This document shows positions 52,889 to 61,481 of a stretch of 64,000 bases of DNA, piece by piece. Source of the DNA: an uncultured Tropicimonas sp. (lineage in GTDB: Bacteria > Pseudomonadota > Alphaproteobacteria > Rhodobacterales > Rhodobacteraceae); contig CANMIP010000015.1 in NCBI GenBank assembly GCA_947497945.1, positions 62,001-126,000 of the forward strand, in the 5' to 3' direction. Numbering within the stretch: the stretch's first letter is position 1; each line of letters opens with the position of its first letter. The position numbers and the translations under genes were made by a program. The notes beneath the pieces are model-generated. The model saw nothing but the letters and a program-made list of their open reading frames with translations. It did not search any database and was not told where the DNA came from.

Positions 52889-54460
52889 ATGGCTGCACCA
52901 TTTGAACTGAGCGACGACAGCGTTGTCGTCATCATTGGAACCGGCGCCGGCGGCGGTGTGCTGGCGAATGAACTGGCCCAGAAGGGCGTCAGCGTGGTCG
53001 CGCTGGAAGCCGGCGGCAGATACCTGCCGGAAGATTACATCAACGACGAGTGGGACAGCTTCGGCCAGCTGGCCTGGCTCGATGCCCGCACTACATCGGG
53101 CGACTGGCGGGTGGCGAAGGATTTTTCCGGTCTGCCGGCCTGGATCGTGAAGGCGGTCGGCGGCACGACGACCCATTGGGCGGGCGCGTCGCTGCGCTTT
53201 CAGGATCACGAGTGGAAGGCGGCCACCAATTATGGCCCCGTACAGGGCGCCAGCCTGCTGGACTGGCCCATAGATCCGCGCGAAATGGACGATTACTACA
53301 CCAAGGCCGAAACCAAGCTGGGGGTCACCCGGACCGGTGACAGGGCCGGGTTGCCCGGCAACAACAACTTCAAGGTTTTCGAGGCAGGCGCAAAAGCGCT
53401 CGGCTACACGGAAGTCCATACCGGCCGGATGGCGATCAACTCGGCCAATAATGACGACCGCCTGGCCTGCCAGCAGACGGGTTTCTGCTTTCAGGGCTGC
53501 AAATGGGGCGCCAAATGGTCCGCCGCCTATACCGACATCCCGCGCGGAGAGGCGACCGGCAACCTGGAAGTGCGCGAGCGGGCGCATGTGCTGAAGATCG
53601 AACATGATGACAGCGGCAAGGTCACCGGGGTCGTCTATGCGGATGCGGACGGAAATCAGCATCTGCAAAAGGCCCGTATCGTCTGTGTCGCCGGCAACTC
53701 GATCGAGAGCCCGCGCCTGCTGCTGAACTCGGCCTCCAGCATGTTCCCGGACGGGCTGGCCAACAGCTCCGGACAGGTCGGGCGCAATTACATGCGGCAC
53801 ATGACCGGCTCCGTCTATGCGGTGTTCGACAAGCCGGTGAAGATGTGGCGCGGCACCACGATGGCCGGCATCATCCAGGACGAGTCCCGGCACGATCCGT
53901 CGCGCGGTTTTGTCGGCGGCTACGAGCTGGAAACGCTGGCGCTCGGGCTGCCCTTCATGGCCGCCTTCCTCGATCCCGGCGGATGGGGGCGCGAGTTCAC
54001 CACCGCGCTGGACAGCTACGAGAACATGGCCGGCATGTGGATCGTCGGCGAGGACATGCCGCAGGAGACCAACCGCATCACGCTGAACCACGACGTGAAG
54101 GACCAGTACGGGCTGCCCGCGCCCAACGTGCATTTCGATGACCATCCCAACGACATCGCAATGCGGAACCATGCCTACAAGCAGGGCATGGCGGTCTATG
54201 ACGCCGTCGGCGCGACCCGGGTCTTCCCGACGCCGCCCTATCCCTCGACCCACAATCTCGGCACCAACCGGATGTCCGAGAACCCGCGCGACGGGGTGGT
54301 CAACAAGCACGGACAGACCCACGACATCGCCAATCTGTTCATATCGGACGGAAGCCAGTTCACCACCGGGGCGGCCGAAAACCCGACCCTGACCATCGTG
54401 GCGCTGGCCATAAGGCAGGCCGATTTCATCGCGGCCGAAATGGGCAGGAACACACTCTGA
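52889..54460 (+). CDS. GMC-family FAD oxidoreductase, periplasmic dehydrogenase large subunit
   Basis: This 523-residue flavoprotein oxidises a sugar, sugar acid or polyol. The FAD site VVIIGTGAGGGVLANELA is at residues 13-30, GGTTTHWAGASLRF follows, and the C-terminal block STHNLGTNRM and SQFTTGAAENPTLTIVA carries the catalytic histidine region. A C-x(3)-G-C run near CQQTGFCFQGC may hold a cofactor or disulfide, as seen in the [3Fe-4S]-containing FAD-dependent glucose dehydrogenases. No signal peptide; likely exported with the Tat subunit upstream. Confidence 0.93.
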   Translation: MAAPFELSDDSVVVIIGTGAGGGVLANELAQKGVSVVALEAGGRYLPEDYINDEWDSFGQLAWLDARTTSGDWRVAKDFSGLPAWIVKAVGGTTTHWAGASLRFQDHEWKAATNYGPVQGASLLDWPIDPREMDDYYTKAETKLGVTRTGDRAGLPGNNNFKVFEAGAKALGYTEVHTGRMAINSANNDDRLACQQTGFCFQGCKWGAKWSAAYTDIPRGEATGNLEVRERAHVLKIEHDDSGKVTGVVYADADGNQHLQKARIVCVAGNSIESPRLLLNSASSMFPDGLANSSGQVGRNYMRHMTGSVYAVFDKPVKMWRGTTMAGIIQDESRHDPSRGFVGGYELETLALGLPFMAAFLDPGGWGREFTTALDSYENMAGMWIVGEDMPQETNRITLNHDVKDQYGLPAPNVHFDDHPNDIAMRNHAYKQGMAVYDAVGATRVFPTPPYPSTHNLGTNRMSENPRDGVVNKHGQTHDIANLFISDGSQFTTGAAENPTLTIVALAIRQADFIAAEMGRNTL

Positions 54461-54484
54461 AGAACGCGAAAACGCGCATGCCAT

Positions 54485-54517
54485 TTCCCGGGGCGCATTC
54501 CGACCGCGCCCCGGGAA
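54485..54517 (+). terminator. Intercistronic hairpin between GMC and sorbosone dehydrogenase genes
   Basis: A perfect 12-base stem, TTCCCGGGGCGC / GCGCCCCGGGAA, encloses a nine-base loop 25 bases after the GMC stop. It has no T-run, so partial termination or mRNA protection is likely. Confidence 0.55.
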
Positions 54518-54543
54518 GGACTTCGTATCATTGGGAGGACACC

Positions 54544-55785
54544 ATGAAGACGATTGCAACCGCAGCCGCAGCCGCAGCGCTGTTTGCCGGGCCGGGCCTG
54601 GCACAGAGCAACCTCGAAAAGCTCGGAGCTTTCAAGGTCACCGGCACCAAGGACCACACCTATATCGACCAGAACGGACCGCAGGCGGACTCGATCCGCG
54701 CGGTGCTCGAAGGCATCACCCTGCCGGAGGGCTTCAAGATCGAGCTCTACGCGCTGGTGCCGGATGCCAGGCACATGGCGATGGCGCCGCAGGGCACTGT
54801 CCTGTTTGTCGGCACCAAGAAGACCAAGGTCTGGGCGGTGATGGACCGCGACCGCAACCGCGTCGCCGACGAGGTCAAGGATTTCGCCCCCTCGCTGGAG
54901 CTCGACGTGCCCAATGGCGTGGCCTTCTCCAAGGACGGCTTCCTGTTCATCGCCGAGCGCAACCGGGTGATGATGTATCCCGCGGCCGAGTTCTTCCACG
55001 AAAGCCCGGATGTGGTGGCGGTTCCGATCATCCCGCAGGGCGAGCTGATCCCGGTCGACGAGGAAAGCTACAACCATACGGCGCGCGTCATAAAGGTCGG
55101 CCCGGATGACAAGCTCTATATCTCGCTGGGACAGCCCTTCAACGTCGCGCCTCCCGAGAAGCTCGATCTCTACAACGAGACCGGCATCGGCGGCATGATC
55201 CGGATGAACCGGGATGGCAGCGGTCGGGAGGTCTATACCTACGGCATCCGCAATTCCGTGGGCCATGATTTCCACCCCGTGACCGGCGAGCTCTGGTTCA
55301 CCGACAACCAGGTCGATGGCATGGGCGACGATATTCCGCCCGGCGAGATCAACCGGCAGACCGAGGCCGGTCAGCATTTCGGCCATCCCTGGTTCGGTGG
55401 CGGCACGACCCGCACCAATGAATACGAGGGCCAGGAAGTTCCGGTCGACGTGGTTCACCCGGTCTCCGAGACCATCGCCCATGCCGCCGATCTCGGCATG
55501 AGCTTCTACACCGGCAAGATGTTCCCGGAGAAGTACAAGAACGCCATCTTCTCGGCCCAGCATGGCTCCTGGAACCGCACCACGCCGGTGGGCGCGCGGG
55601 TCATGGTTTCCTTCATCGACGCGGAGGGCAACGTGACGACAGAACCCTTTGCCGAAGGGTGGATCGACGAGAACGGTGAATACGATGGCCGGCCGGTCGA
55701 CGTGGTGATGATGAAGGACGGCTCCCTGCTCGTCTCCGACGATTTCGCCAATGCCGTGTACCGGATCAGCTATTCGGCCGAGTGA
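54544..55785 (+). CDS. PQQ-dependent sugar dehydrogenase-like protein (L-sorbosone dehydrogenase type)
   Basis: This 413-residue exported beta-propeller has a signal peptide ending GPGLAQ near residue 20. ITLPEGFKIELYALVPDARHM, VPNGVAFSKDGFLFIAERNRV, and WFTDNQVDGMGDDIPPGEIN mark blades of the sorbosone/glucose dehydrogenase (GDH-B) fold. The final part includes QHGSWNRTTPVGARVM, the PQQ-pocket region. It probably passes electrons to the adjacent cytochrome c. An alternative substrate such as a different aldose is possible. Confidence 0.9.
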   Translation: MKTIATAAAAAALFAGPGLAQSNLEKLGAFKVTGTKDHTYIDQNGPQADSIRAVLEGITLPEGFKIELYALVPDARHMAMAPQGTVLFVGTKKTKVWAVMDRDRNRVADEVKDFAPSLELDVPNGVAFSKDGFLFIAERNRVMMYPAAEFFHESPDVVAVPIIPQGELIPVDEESYNHTARVIKVGPDDKLYISLGQPFNVAPPEKLDLYNETGIGGMIRMNRDGSGREVYTYGIRNSVGHDFHPVTGELWFTDNQVDGMGDDIPPGEINRQTEAGQHFGHPWFGGGTTRTNEYEGQEVPVDVVHPVSETIAHAADLGMSFYTGKMFPEKYKNAIFSAQHGSWNRTTPVGARVMVSFIDAEGNVTTEPFAEGWIDENGEYDGRPVDVVMMKDGSLLVSDDFANAVYRISYSAE

Positions 55786-55797
55786 CACAACGCCCCG

Positions 55798-55823
55798 GGT
55801 TGGCCGCGCTCATGCGGCCAACC
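55798..55823 (+). terminator. Intercistronic hairpin before cytochrome c gene
   Basis: The stem GGTTGGCCGC / GCGGCCAACC with a six-base loop lies between the dehydrogenase stop and the cytochrome start. No T-run follows. Confidence 0.5.
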
Positions 55824-55857
55824 CCATGAACGACAGAAACCCAAATAATGGATTGAT

Positions 55858-56187
55858 ATGGCTCGTCCCCTGTTGACCGGCATCCTGTTGTCGGCCCTCT
55901 CTTTCGCTGCTGTCCCCACCCTGGGCGCAGACCTGGAAAACGGCCAGAAACTGGCGCGCAAATGCTCCGCTTGCCATGGCAAGGATGGCCTGTCCAAGGT
56001 TCCGGACGTACCCAACCTCGCGGGCCAGCCCGCCCCCTATCTCGAAAAGAGCCTGAAAGCATTTCGCGACGGAAAACGCGAAGACCGTCGAATGACCCTG
56101 ATGGCCGAGCCGTTGTCCGACGCGGAGATCAAGGATCTTGCAGCCTGGTATTCCTCCTTCGAGTTGACGGTGCAAATGCCCAACTAG
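55858..56187 (+). CDS. Small c-type cytochrome (cytochrome c553-like)
   Basis: This 109-residue periplasmic monoheme cytochrome has a signal peptide ending VPTLGA near residue 24, heme-binding CSACH at 36-40 and a likely distal methionine in RRMTLMAEPLSDAEI. The NLAGQPAPYLEKSLKAFRDGKR stretch (shortened motif) is typical of the c553/cytochrome c4-domain group. It is the likely electron acceptor of the dehydrogenases upstream, passing electrons to a terminal oxidase. Confidence 0.93.
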   Translation: MARPLLTGILLSALSFAAVPTLGADLENGQKLARKCSACHGKDGLSKVPDVPNLAGQPAPYLEKSLKAFRDGKREDRRMTLMAEPLSDAEIKDLAAWYSSFELTVQMPN

Positions 56188-56336
56188 CTGCGCCTCTTGT
56201 CCCGCCCCCGGCCCGGACCATGTCGGGCGCAGCGTTGCGAAAACGCCATCGCCTGGCCGCTCTCGGCAAGCGGGCACACCGGAACCCGTGCAGATACGCG
56301 GCATCATCGCCGCCTTTCGGACCCGGCTGCGCGCGA

Positions 56337-56966
56337 TCAGTCGTCTTTCGAGCCGGCGTGCCTGTCCCACCCCGTGATCATCGCCCGGAGCTGCGCAAAG
56401 ACCGTTTCGCCGGTGGTGATCAGGTAGAGATGCGCAATCAGGAAGGCGGCGATGAGGAAGGCAGCGGCGACATGGGCCGCATTGACCCAGAGGATCGGCA
56501 GCGTGTCGGGATAGATCTCCGGGAACTTCCCGTAGATCCACAGCGCCAGGCCGGAAATCCAGATCGCAGGCGCCATCAGCACCTTGAACCCGAGATAGGC
56601 CATCGCCTGCATCGGATTGTGCTTGCGCGTGGGACTTGGCTGGAACGGATGCGGTTCACCGAAGAAAATGCCGGTGGCGTAGAAGGACATCACCGCCCAG
56701 AGTCCCTTGGTGGTCGGAACGTAGTGCCGCCAGTGCCCGGCAACGAGATGCCAGAAAATGGCGAAGGCCCAGAGTACGATCAGGGTAAAGGCGGCCGTGA
56801 TATGCAGGTCCAGCGCCGTCTCGAAGCCGAGCCAGTTCCAGACACCGTGGATCTCGGCCCCGCTTGCCATCAGGAAGAGGATCAGCACGGCCTGCGACCA
56901 GTGCCAGAAACGCTCGAACCTGGTGAAAAGGTAGACGCCCTTGGCGTTCGATTGCGTATCAGCCAT
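56337..56966 (-). CDS. Membrane cytochrome b (b561 / thiosulfate-reductase-type)
   Basis: This 209-residue protein has four to five helices and histidines placed for two b hemes: FERFWHWSQAVLILF, ETALDLHITAAF, IFWHLVAGHWRHY and NAAHVAAAFLIAAFLIAHLYL (each shortened). It resembles the PF01292 cytochrome b subunits that pass quinol electrons to periplasmic multiheme partners. Its start lies eight bases inside the end of the multiheme gene, so the two are tightly coupled. Confidence 0.92.
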   Translation of the reverse strand: MADTQSNAKGVYLFTRFERFWHWSQAVLILFLMASGAEIHGVWNWLGFETALDLHITAAFTLIVLWAFAIFWHLVAGHWRHYVPTTKGLWAVMSFYATGIFFGEPHPFQPSPTRKHNPMQAMAYLGFKVLMAPAIWISGLALWIYGKFPEIYPDTLPILWVNAAHVAAAFLIAAFLIAHLYLITTGETVFAQLRAMITGWDRHAGSKDD

Positions 56967-58680
56967 GACGGTTGCCCCTGTAGAAGAGCCCGAAGCCGAG
57001 CCGGAGGATCAGGTGAAGCAGGACGGCGCCGAGCGTGCCTGCCAGGACGAGCAGCCCGGCCCTGTCGAGCAGGTCGAACCGGTCGCGTCCGGGAACGAAA
57101 CCGCCCGGCAGCTCTTCCAGAAGCCCGTTTTTCACGTGGCAGGAGGTGCAGCCAAGCGCCTGATCGGCCGGGGCGACCATGTGGTTGACCGGGATCATCT
57201 GGCGGACGCGGGCAAAGGCCACATCGCCGCTGAACGCAGCCCCCGCCTCTTTCATGCCCGCTTCAACCGCATCCTCCCAGCGGAAGTCGTTCCAGAGGGC
57301 GTCGCGGCCGCGGCCGGCGAACTGGGCGGAGACAAGCGCGCGGCTCTCCTCGTCAATTGGAACAACCGAGTTCATCACCTTGACCGGCGCGATGCGGGAG
57401 GTCTCGGAGGCCGGATCGCCGCCATAGGCGGCAATCCACGGCGCCTCGGAAAAGGCCGCCGCGATCGCCTCGGGGTCGCCTTCCCTTGCCGCGTCCTCAA
57501 GCGCGTCCACGTCCCCGGTTGCAATGCCGGGCACGACATCGCCAGGCCGGTGCGTCACAAGCTGGCCATCCGACCAGACCAGCGCCGGCTGGAAATCCGC
57601 CGCCCAGGCAAAATGCCCCTTCTCGGAGGCATAGGTGACGGTCCCGTCCTTCTCCTTGTCGACATAGGGTTGCCGGCGGCGGTCGACCTCTCCCGCGCTG
57701 GACCAGTCCCACAGAACGCGGGTCTTGGTCTCGCCGCGGGCGATGGCGGGGATGTGGCAGGTCTCGCAGGCCACGCTGTCGGTATGCCGGTCCAGCCGCG
57801 CACCGTTGGCGGCGGCCGCGTGCGGCGCATCACTGTGGCAGCTCTGGCAGGAGGCCGCGGCGCCGGCCAGCGCCGGGCGATCCGGCGTCTCTCCCGGCCC
57901 GCCGGTGTAGCGGCTGCCGGTCGTGGCGTGGTCGCGCGTCGTGTGACAGGTCGCACAGGTGAAGCCCGCGCCGTCCGGCGCTGCTGCCATATGCACGTCG
58001 AGCGTATGGGCCGGTTCGATCAGGTCGGCATTCAGGTCCCCATGCTTGACGCCCGGGCCGCCATCGGCATCGAAATGGCAGGAGCCACAGGAGGCGCGCG
58101 TCGAGGGGCCGACCGATTGGGCGGCAAGCGCGAAGTCCTTGACCTCCGGCGTGTCGCCCTTGAGCCGCTCGTCATGGCACATGGTGCAGGCAGCACCGTT
58201 CTCGTGGAAATTGGCAATGGTCCACTGGCCGGTGGGCTCGTGGCAGGAGAGGCAGTCGACAGGCGCCACGGGATCGCTCGACGCATCGAGCATCGCCGGA
58301 TCGTCCAGCCGCGTGCCCGCAATGTGGCAGGAGGTGCAGGCGTCGACATTGGACGGCGTCGAGAGCAGGAAGCCGTTGGCGACATGGAGCATGCCAAGCG
58401 CCGAGGTCTGTTCCGGGTCGTCGGATTGCGGCGCCGTCCAGGTGAAATGGATCGTGCCGTGAAGCTGCTCCGGCCCGGTATTGTGGCAGGACAGGCAGGT
58501 TTCGTTGACCTCGGCCGCAGTCCGGAACGGGCCCTCAAGCTCCTTGAACCGGCTGTGATCCGCAGTCGAGCTCGGCGCGGCGGAGGCTGCGGGAACCTCC
58601 TGCTGGGCTGCAAGTGGAACGGCCGTCATGCCCGTCAGGGCAAGCGCCAGCATCAATCTGCCGAGCCGGTGCAATGCCAT
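56959..58680 (-). CDS. Membrane-anchored multiheme cytochrome c, octaheme tetrathionate reductase-like (nine CxxCH)
   Basis: This 573-residue periplasmic protein has a signal peptide ending in LAAQ near residue 26 and a C-terminal membrane anchor LLVLAGTLGAVLLHLIL near 543-559. Nine CxxCH sites are at about 62, 115, 143, 165, 198, 242, 278, 305 and 511. The stretch MIPVNHMVAPADQALGCTSCH before the last heme (split here) is characteristic of the octaheme tetrathionate reductase (OTR) family, which reduces tetrathionate, nitrite or hydroxylamine in vitro. One CxxCH more than expected may be an extra heme. Cytochrome b (56337-56966) should feed it from quinol. Confidence 0.9.
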   Translation of the reverse strand: MALHRLGRLMLALALTGMTAVPLAAQQEVPAASAAPSSTADHSRFKELEGPFRTAAEVNETCLSCHNTGPEQLHGTIHFTWTAPQSDDPEQTSALGMLHVANGFLLSTPSNVDACTSCHIAGTRLDDPAMLDASSDPVAPVDCLSCHEPTGQWTIANFHENGAACTMCHDERLKGDTPEVKDFALAAQSVGPSTRASCGSCHFDADGGPGVKHGDLNADLIEPAHTLDVHMAAAPDGAGFTCATCHTTRDHATTGSRYTGGPGETPDRPALAGAAASCQSCHSDAPHAAAANGARLDRHTDSVACETCHIPAIARGETKTRVLWDWSSAGEVDRRRQPYVDKEKDGTVTYASEKGHFAWAADFQPALVWSDGQLVTHRPGDVVPGIATGDVDALEDAAREGDPEAIAAAFSEAPWIAAYGGDPASETSRIAPVKVMNSVVPIDEESRALVSAQFAGRGRDALWNDFRWEDAVEAGMKEAGAAFSGDVAFARVRQMIPVNHMVAPADQALGCTSCHVKNGLLEELPGGFVPGRDRFDLLDRAGLLVLAGTLGAVLLHLILRLGFGLFYRGNRHG

Positions 58681-58717
58681 TGTAATCGTCCCTTTCAAGA
58701 TCCGGTCCGCTTGTCGA

Positions 58718-58743
58718 AAACGGCCGCCTTGCAGCGGCCGTTT
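58718..58743 (-). terminator. Intrinsic terminator after pentaheme cytochrome gene
   Basis: Read on the minus strand, a 10-base perfect stem AAACGGCCGC / GCGGCCGTTT with a six-base loop is followed by T residues (TTTTCG). It lies between the pentaheme stop at 58776 and the multiheme start at 58680 and could cap or attenuate transcription into the latter. Confidence 0.7.
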
Positions 58744-58775
58744 CCCTTGTTTCAACCTTCAGAAGACGGCTTGCG

Positions 58776-59939
58776 TCATTCGTCCGGGCGCTCGCCGATC
58801 AGCTCGACTCCGCTGCCGCCTTCGGCGAGGTCGGCGATGGAGTCGTAGGTCAGCTGCAGCTGGTAATACGGGTTGTGCGTGTAGCCGCCCGGGTCCTTCT
58901 TGACGAAGTTGTAGTTATAGGCGGCCTTCAGCAGGCGCGGCGTCCAGGAAAGATACCGGTTGGGGAACTTGATCTCGTCATCATCCGCTTCACCATTCGC
59001 GTTGGTGTCGTAGAAGAAATACGGATAGTTGGTGCCCCGGAACACGACCGGCTTGCCCACGACGGTGTCCGCATAGCTCGTGATGGCCTTGAAGAGCTGG
59101 TCATGCAGGACCTCGATCTCGGCATGGATGCCTTCAGCCATGTCGCCATCGGCGTCGTAATCCGCCTTGGAAGAGCGCACCAGACGCATGGATTCGGCGT
59201 TGGCCGGATCGACCTCGTCATGGCACTCGGTGCAGGCGGCGACCTTCACTTCCAGCGTGTGCGGGGAGTGGCAGTCGTTGCAGGTCTGGCTGTCGCGATC
59301 GTGGAAGTAATAGCCGGCATAGTCCTTGCCGTCATACTCGTACCCACCGCGGACTTCGCCGCCGAAACGGGTCGCGGCCGCCGGACGATAGTGGATGTTG
59401 ATGAAGGCGAGATCGGCAGGCTGGCTGTCCGGATCCGGGTTGCCCAGCTCTTCCATCTTGTCATTGACCTGGACAGTCGAGGCGCGGCCGCCGTGGCAGG
59501 TCATGCAACGGATGTCGGAAGTGAAGACCTCGGCCTCGTCTCCGGACGGGAAGGTCACGGAGGTCATGGTCTGCGCAACCTTGTTGTGGCAGGCCATGCA
59601 GGTGATGCCGGAGGCATGTTCAGGGTCGATCTCCTGCTTGGTCACGACACCGGGCTCGCTGCCATCGGCGCCGAGATATTCGAGATATCCCGTGGTCGAG
59701 TGACATTTGGAGCAGACCTCGGGGATCAGCTTGTCTTCTTCGTCGTCCCAATGGCGGAACGCCTCCTTGGAGAGGTCGGCATGGGGCGAGGAACGCCAGG
59801 CCTCCAGCGCCGGGATCACCGGCATCAGGTCAGCGGGGTTGTACACCTTGTCTTGGGCGTTGGCTCCTGTCAGTCCGCCCATGACGCCGATCCCGGCGAC
59901 GATGGCGGCAAAGACGGTGGCACGCAGGGCGATTTTCAT
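58776..59939 (-). CDS. Pentaheme c-type cytochrome, exported
   Basis: The 387-residue periplasmic protein has a signal peptide ending TGANAQ near residue 29 and five CxxCH motifs at 76, 114, 145, 220 and 236. The C-terminal half has no heme motifs but contains two acidic loops, DYDADGDMAEG and DTNANGEADDDE, that look like calcium sites. It resembles cytochrome c3/NrfB-type electron carriers only in heme pattern; no family could be named. AGGTGGACAG precedes the ATG at 59937-59939. It is separated from the multiheme gene by a terminator but reads in the same direction. Confidence 0.88.
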   Translation of the reverse strand: MKIALRATVFAAIVAGIGVMGGLTGANAQDKVYNPADLMPVIPALEAWRSSPHADLSKEAFRHWDDEEDKLIPEVCSKCHSTTGYLEYLGADGSEPGVVTKQEIDPEHASGITCMACHNKVAQTMTSVTFPSGDEAEVFTSDIRCMTCHGGRASTVQVNDKMEELGNPDPDSQPADLAFINIHYRPAAATRFGGEVRGGYEYDGKDYAGYYFHDRDSQTCNDCHSPHTLEVKVAACTECHDEVDPANAESMRLVRSSKADYDADGDMAEGIHAEIEVLHDQLFKAITSYADTVVGKPVVFRGTNYPYFFYDTNANGEADDDEIKFPNRYLSWTPRLLKAAYNYNFVKKDPGGYTHNPYYQLQLTYDSIADLAEGGSGVELIGERPDE

Positions 59940-60361
59940 CTGTCCACCTTTCATTGCATGCAAAATCAAATCTGGCTGGTGCAGGGCATTCGAGCCGGAG
60001 ACCTTCCAAATCCTAACAATCAACAGGATAGAAAACGCGCGAGGACTCCACGATGAGGCAATTTCGTTCCGCATCGGTGAAGATCGGCGGTGTGGAGTTT
60101 GGGCAATTTGGTGTCTTGAAAATACAACTTTCCGTGCATCTCCACGGATCGCGCGAATTCAATAAATCATTGTATTTCAGATAATTAAATTACATTCACT
60201 CTTCGTTAACATCGAAACGCCAGGCACTCCGCCCGATGCGGCAATGAACTTCGCACGAAAACCTCTCAAGACTGACAAATGTCATTTTTTGTTTTGTCAG
60301 GATTGATCCGTGCTTTTGTCCCGACACGGAATCCGACTTGAAGAAAGTCGCCGGACGACGG
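59940..60361. promoter_or_regulatory. AT-rich region upstream of the multiheme cytochrome operon
   Basis: 422 bases, strikingly AT-rich at 60105-60230 compared with its surroundings. It includes CTGACAAA at 60272-60279 and its inverted partner TTTGTCAG at 60293-60300, and an overlapping TGACA-AA-TGTCA. No FNR box of the TTGAT-N4-ATCAA form was found. No gene recognised. Confidence 0.5.
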
Positions 60362-60973
60362 TCACGGATCCTGTCGCGAGCGCAGTGCCCAGTCGCGCAG
60401 ATCGACGACCGCCCACGCGGTTGCCAGGACAACCAGCGCGCACAGCCCGGCTTTCGAAATCGGCTCCATCGTCCCTTCGATGAGGCTGGCATGCACGACG
60501 CTTCCGACCACCGTTGCCGCCGCGAGCGCGGAATGCGCAAGGCGCCAAATGCGCCATCGCAGGCGGAGACGACGCCGAAACACGGCAAGGAACGCGGCCC
60601 CGAACAGCGTCCACATCGCGATCACGCCCCATGCGGAAAACCGCGTTGGAGAGGCGAAAAGCAGAGCGTCGACCATATCCGGCGGGCTAGTGATCCAGAG
60701 ACCGCCGACATGGACCAGGATGGCCAGGATCAGGGCCACGCCGCCCCAGCGATGGATGCGACGCGCACGAAGGGTGGACAGACCCGGAAACAGACCGGCC
60801 GCCAGCGCGGGTTGCGTGAGGAGCAACCCCAGGCCCGCGACACCCGCAAATCCGGCGGCGATGTAAATCGGATCGCGCCATGCAAGCAACGGACTCGCTG
60901 CCGCCAGCGCAAACGGCACGAGGATGGCAAGCGCGAGGCCCCCCCAGGCAAGGATCGTGCGGGTTCCGTTCAT
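60362..60973 (-). CDS. Ferric-reductase-like transmembrane heme protein
   Basis: This 203-residue membrane protein has about six helices and histidines in RARRIHRWGGVALILAILVHVGG and RLAHSALAAATVVGSVVHASL (shortened), spaced as in ferric reductase/MsrQ-like two-heme membrane proteins. It lacks flavin and nucleotide domains. It begins 19 bases after the Tat-exported protein gene at 60993-61481 and may be its electron donor, in the way MsrQ serves MsrP. Confidence 0.85.
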   Translation of the reverse strand: MNGTRTILAWGGLALAILVPFALAAASPLLAWRDPIYIAAGFAGVAGLGLLLTQPALAAGLFPGLSTLRARRIHRWGGVALILAILVHVGGLWITSPPDMVDALLFASPTRFSAWGVIAMWTLFGAAFLAVFRRRLRLRWRIWRLAHSALAAATVVGSVVHASLIEGTMEPISKAGLCALVVLATAWAVVDLRDWALRSRQDP

Positions 60974-60992
60974 CGCCGATAGCCGACCGCTG

Positions 60993-61481
60993 TCAGGCCG
61001 GTTTCAGGACGAAATGGGCTTCAAGGGAGCTGTCCTTCGAACTCCGCATCACCGGACGCAGGAAAACCGTCTCGAAGGCTCCGCTGTCATAGGCGAGATG
61101 GCCATGCGCCTGCCCGAAGGCCGGAACGATCTGCGGCATCTCGAGGCGGAACGCCCCGTTTGCATCGGTCAGCGTTGCGCCGTGGCTGTGCAGATCGCGC
61201 TCATGTCCTTCGGTTGTATGCGCCCAGATCTGGATGCGCTGTCCGGACAAAGGCGCTCCGTCCCCGGCCCGGCGCACCGTTCCCGACATCCAGAACCCGC
61301 CTTTGCCGATCCGCTCGACGACGGGCGCACCCGGGCGGTAATTGTTGGCGCCGCCCCGCATGGATGGCGTCGGCACGACCCCCTTTGCCCGCGCGGGCAC
61401 AGCCCAGCCGGACAGCCCTGTCACCAGGACGGCGCTGCCGGCGGTGAGGAGGGCACGGCGGGAAAGACTGGTGCTGGGCAT
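60993..61481 (-). CDS. Tat-exported beta-sandwich protein (intradiol dioxygenase-like)
   Basis: The 162-residue protein has a twin-arginine signal SLSRRALLTAGSAVLVTGLS and a mature beta-rich domain: GTVRRAGDGAPLSGQRIQIW and TLTDANGAFRLEM are the transthyretin/intradiol dioxygenase-like strands. GQAHGHLAYD offers an H-x-H pair like the iron ligands of protocatechuate dioxygenases, but the two ligand tyrosines are not obvious. It is either a reduced relative of that fold or a binding protein. Upstream of, and in step with, the heme membrane protein. Confidence 0.75.
   Translation of the reverse strand: MPSTSLSRRALLTAGSAVLVTGLSGWAVPARAKGVVPTPSMRGGANNYRPGAPVVERIGKGGFWMSGTVRRAGDGAPLSGQRIQIWAHTTEGHERDLHSHGATLTDANGAFRLEMPQIVPAFGQAHGHLAYDSGAFETVFLRPVMRSSKDSSLEAHFVLKPA

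Noticed and set aside
52805-54604. Minus-strand open frame of 599 codons
   Set aside because: It is antisense to the GMC oxidoreductase, which has the FAD motif and the catalytic histidine block.
56941-58848. Plus-strand open frame of 635 codons
   Set aside because: It is antisense to the nine-CxxCH cytochrome. The heme motifs prove that the minus strand is coding.
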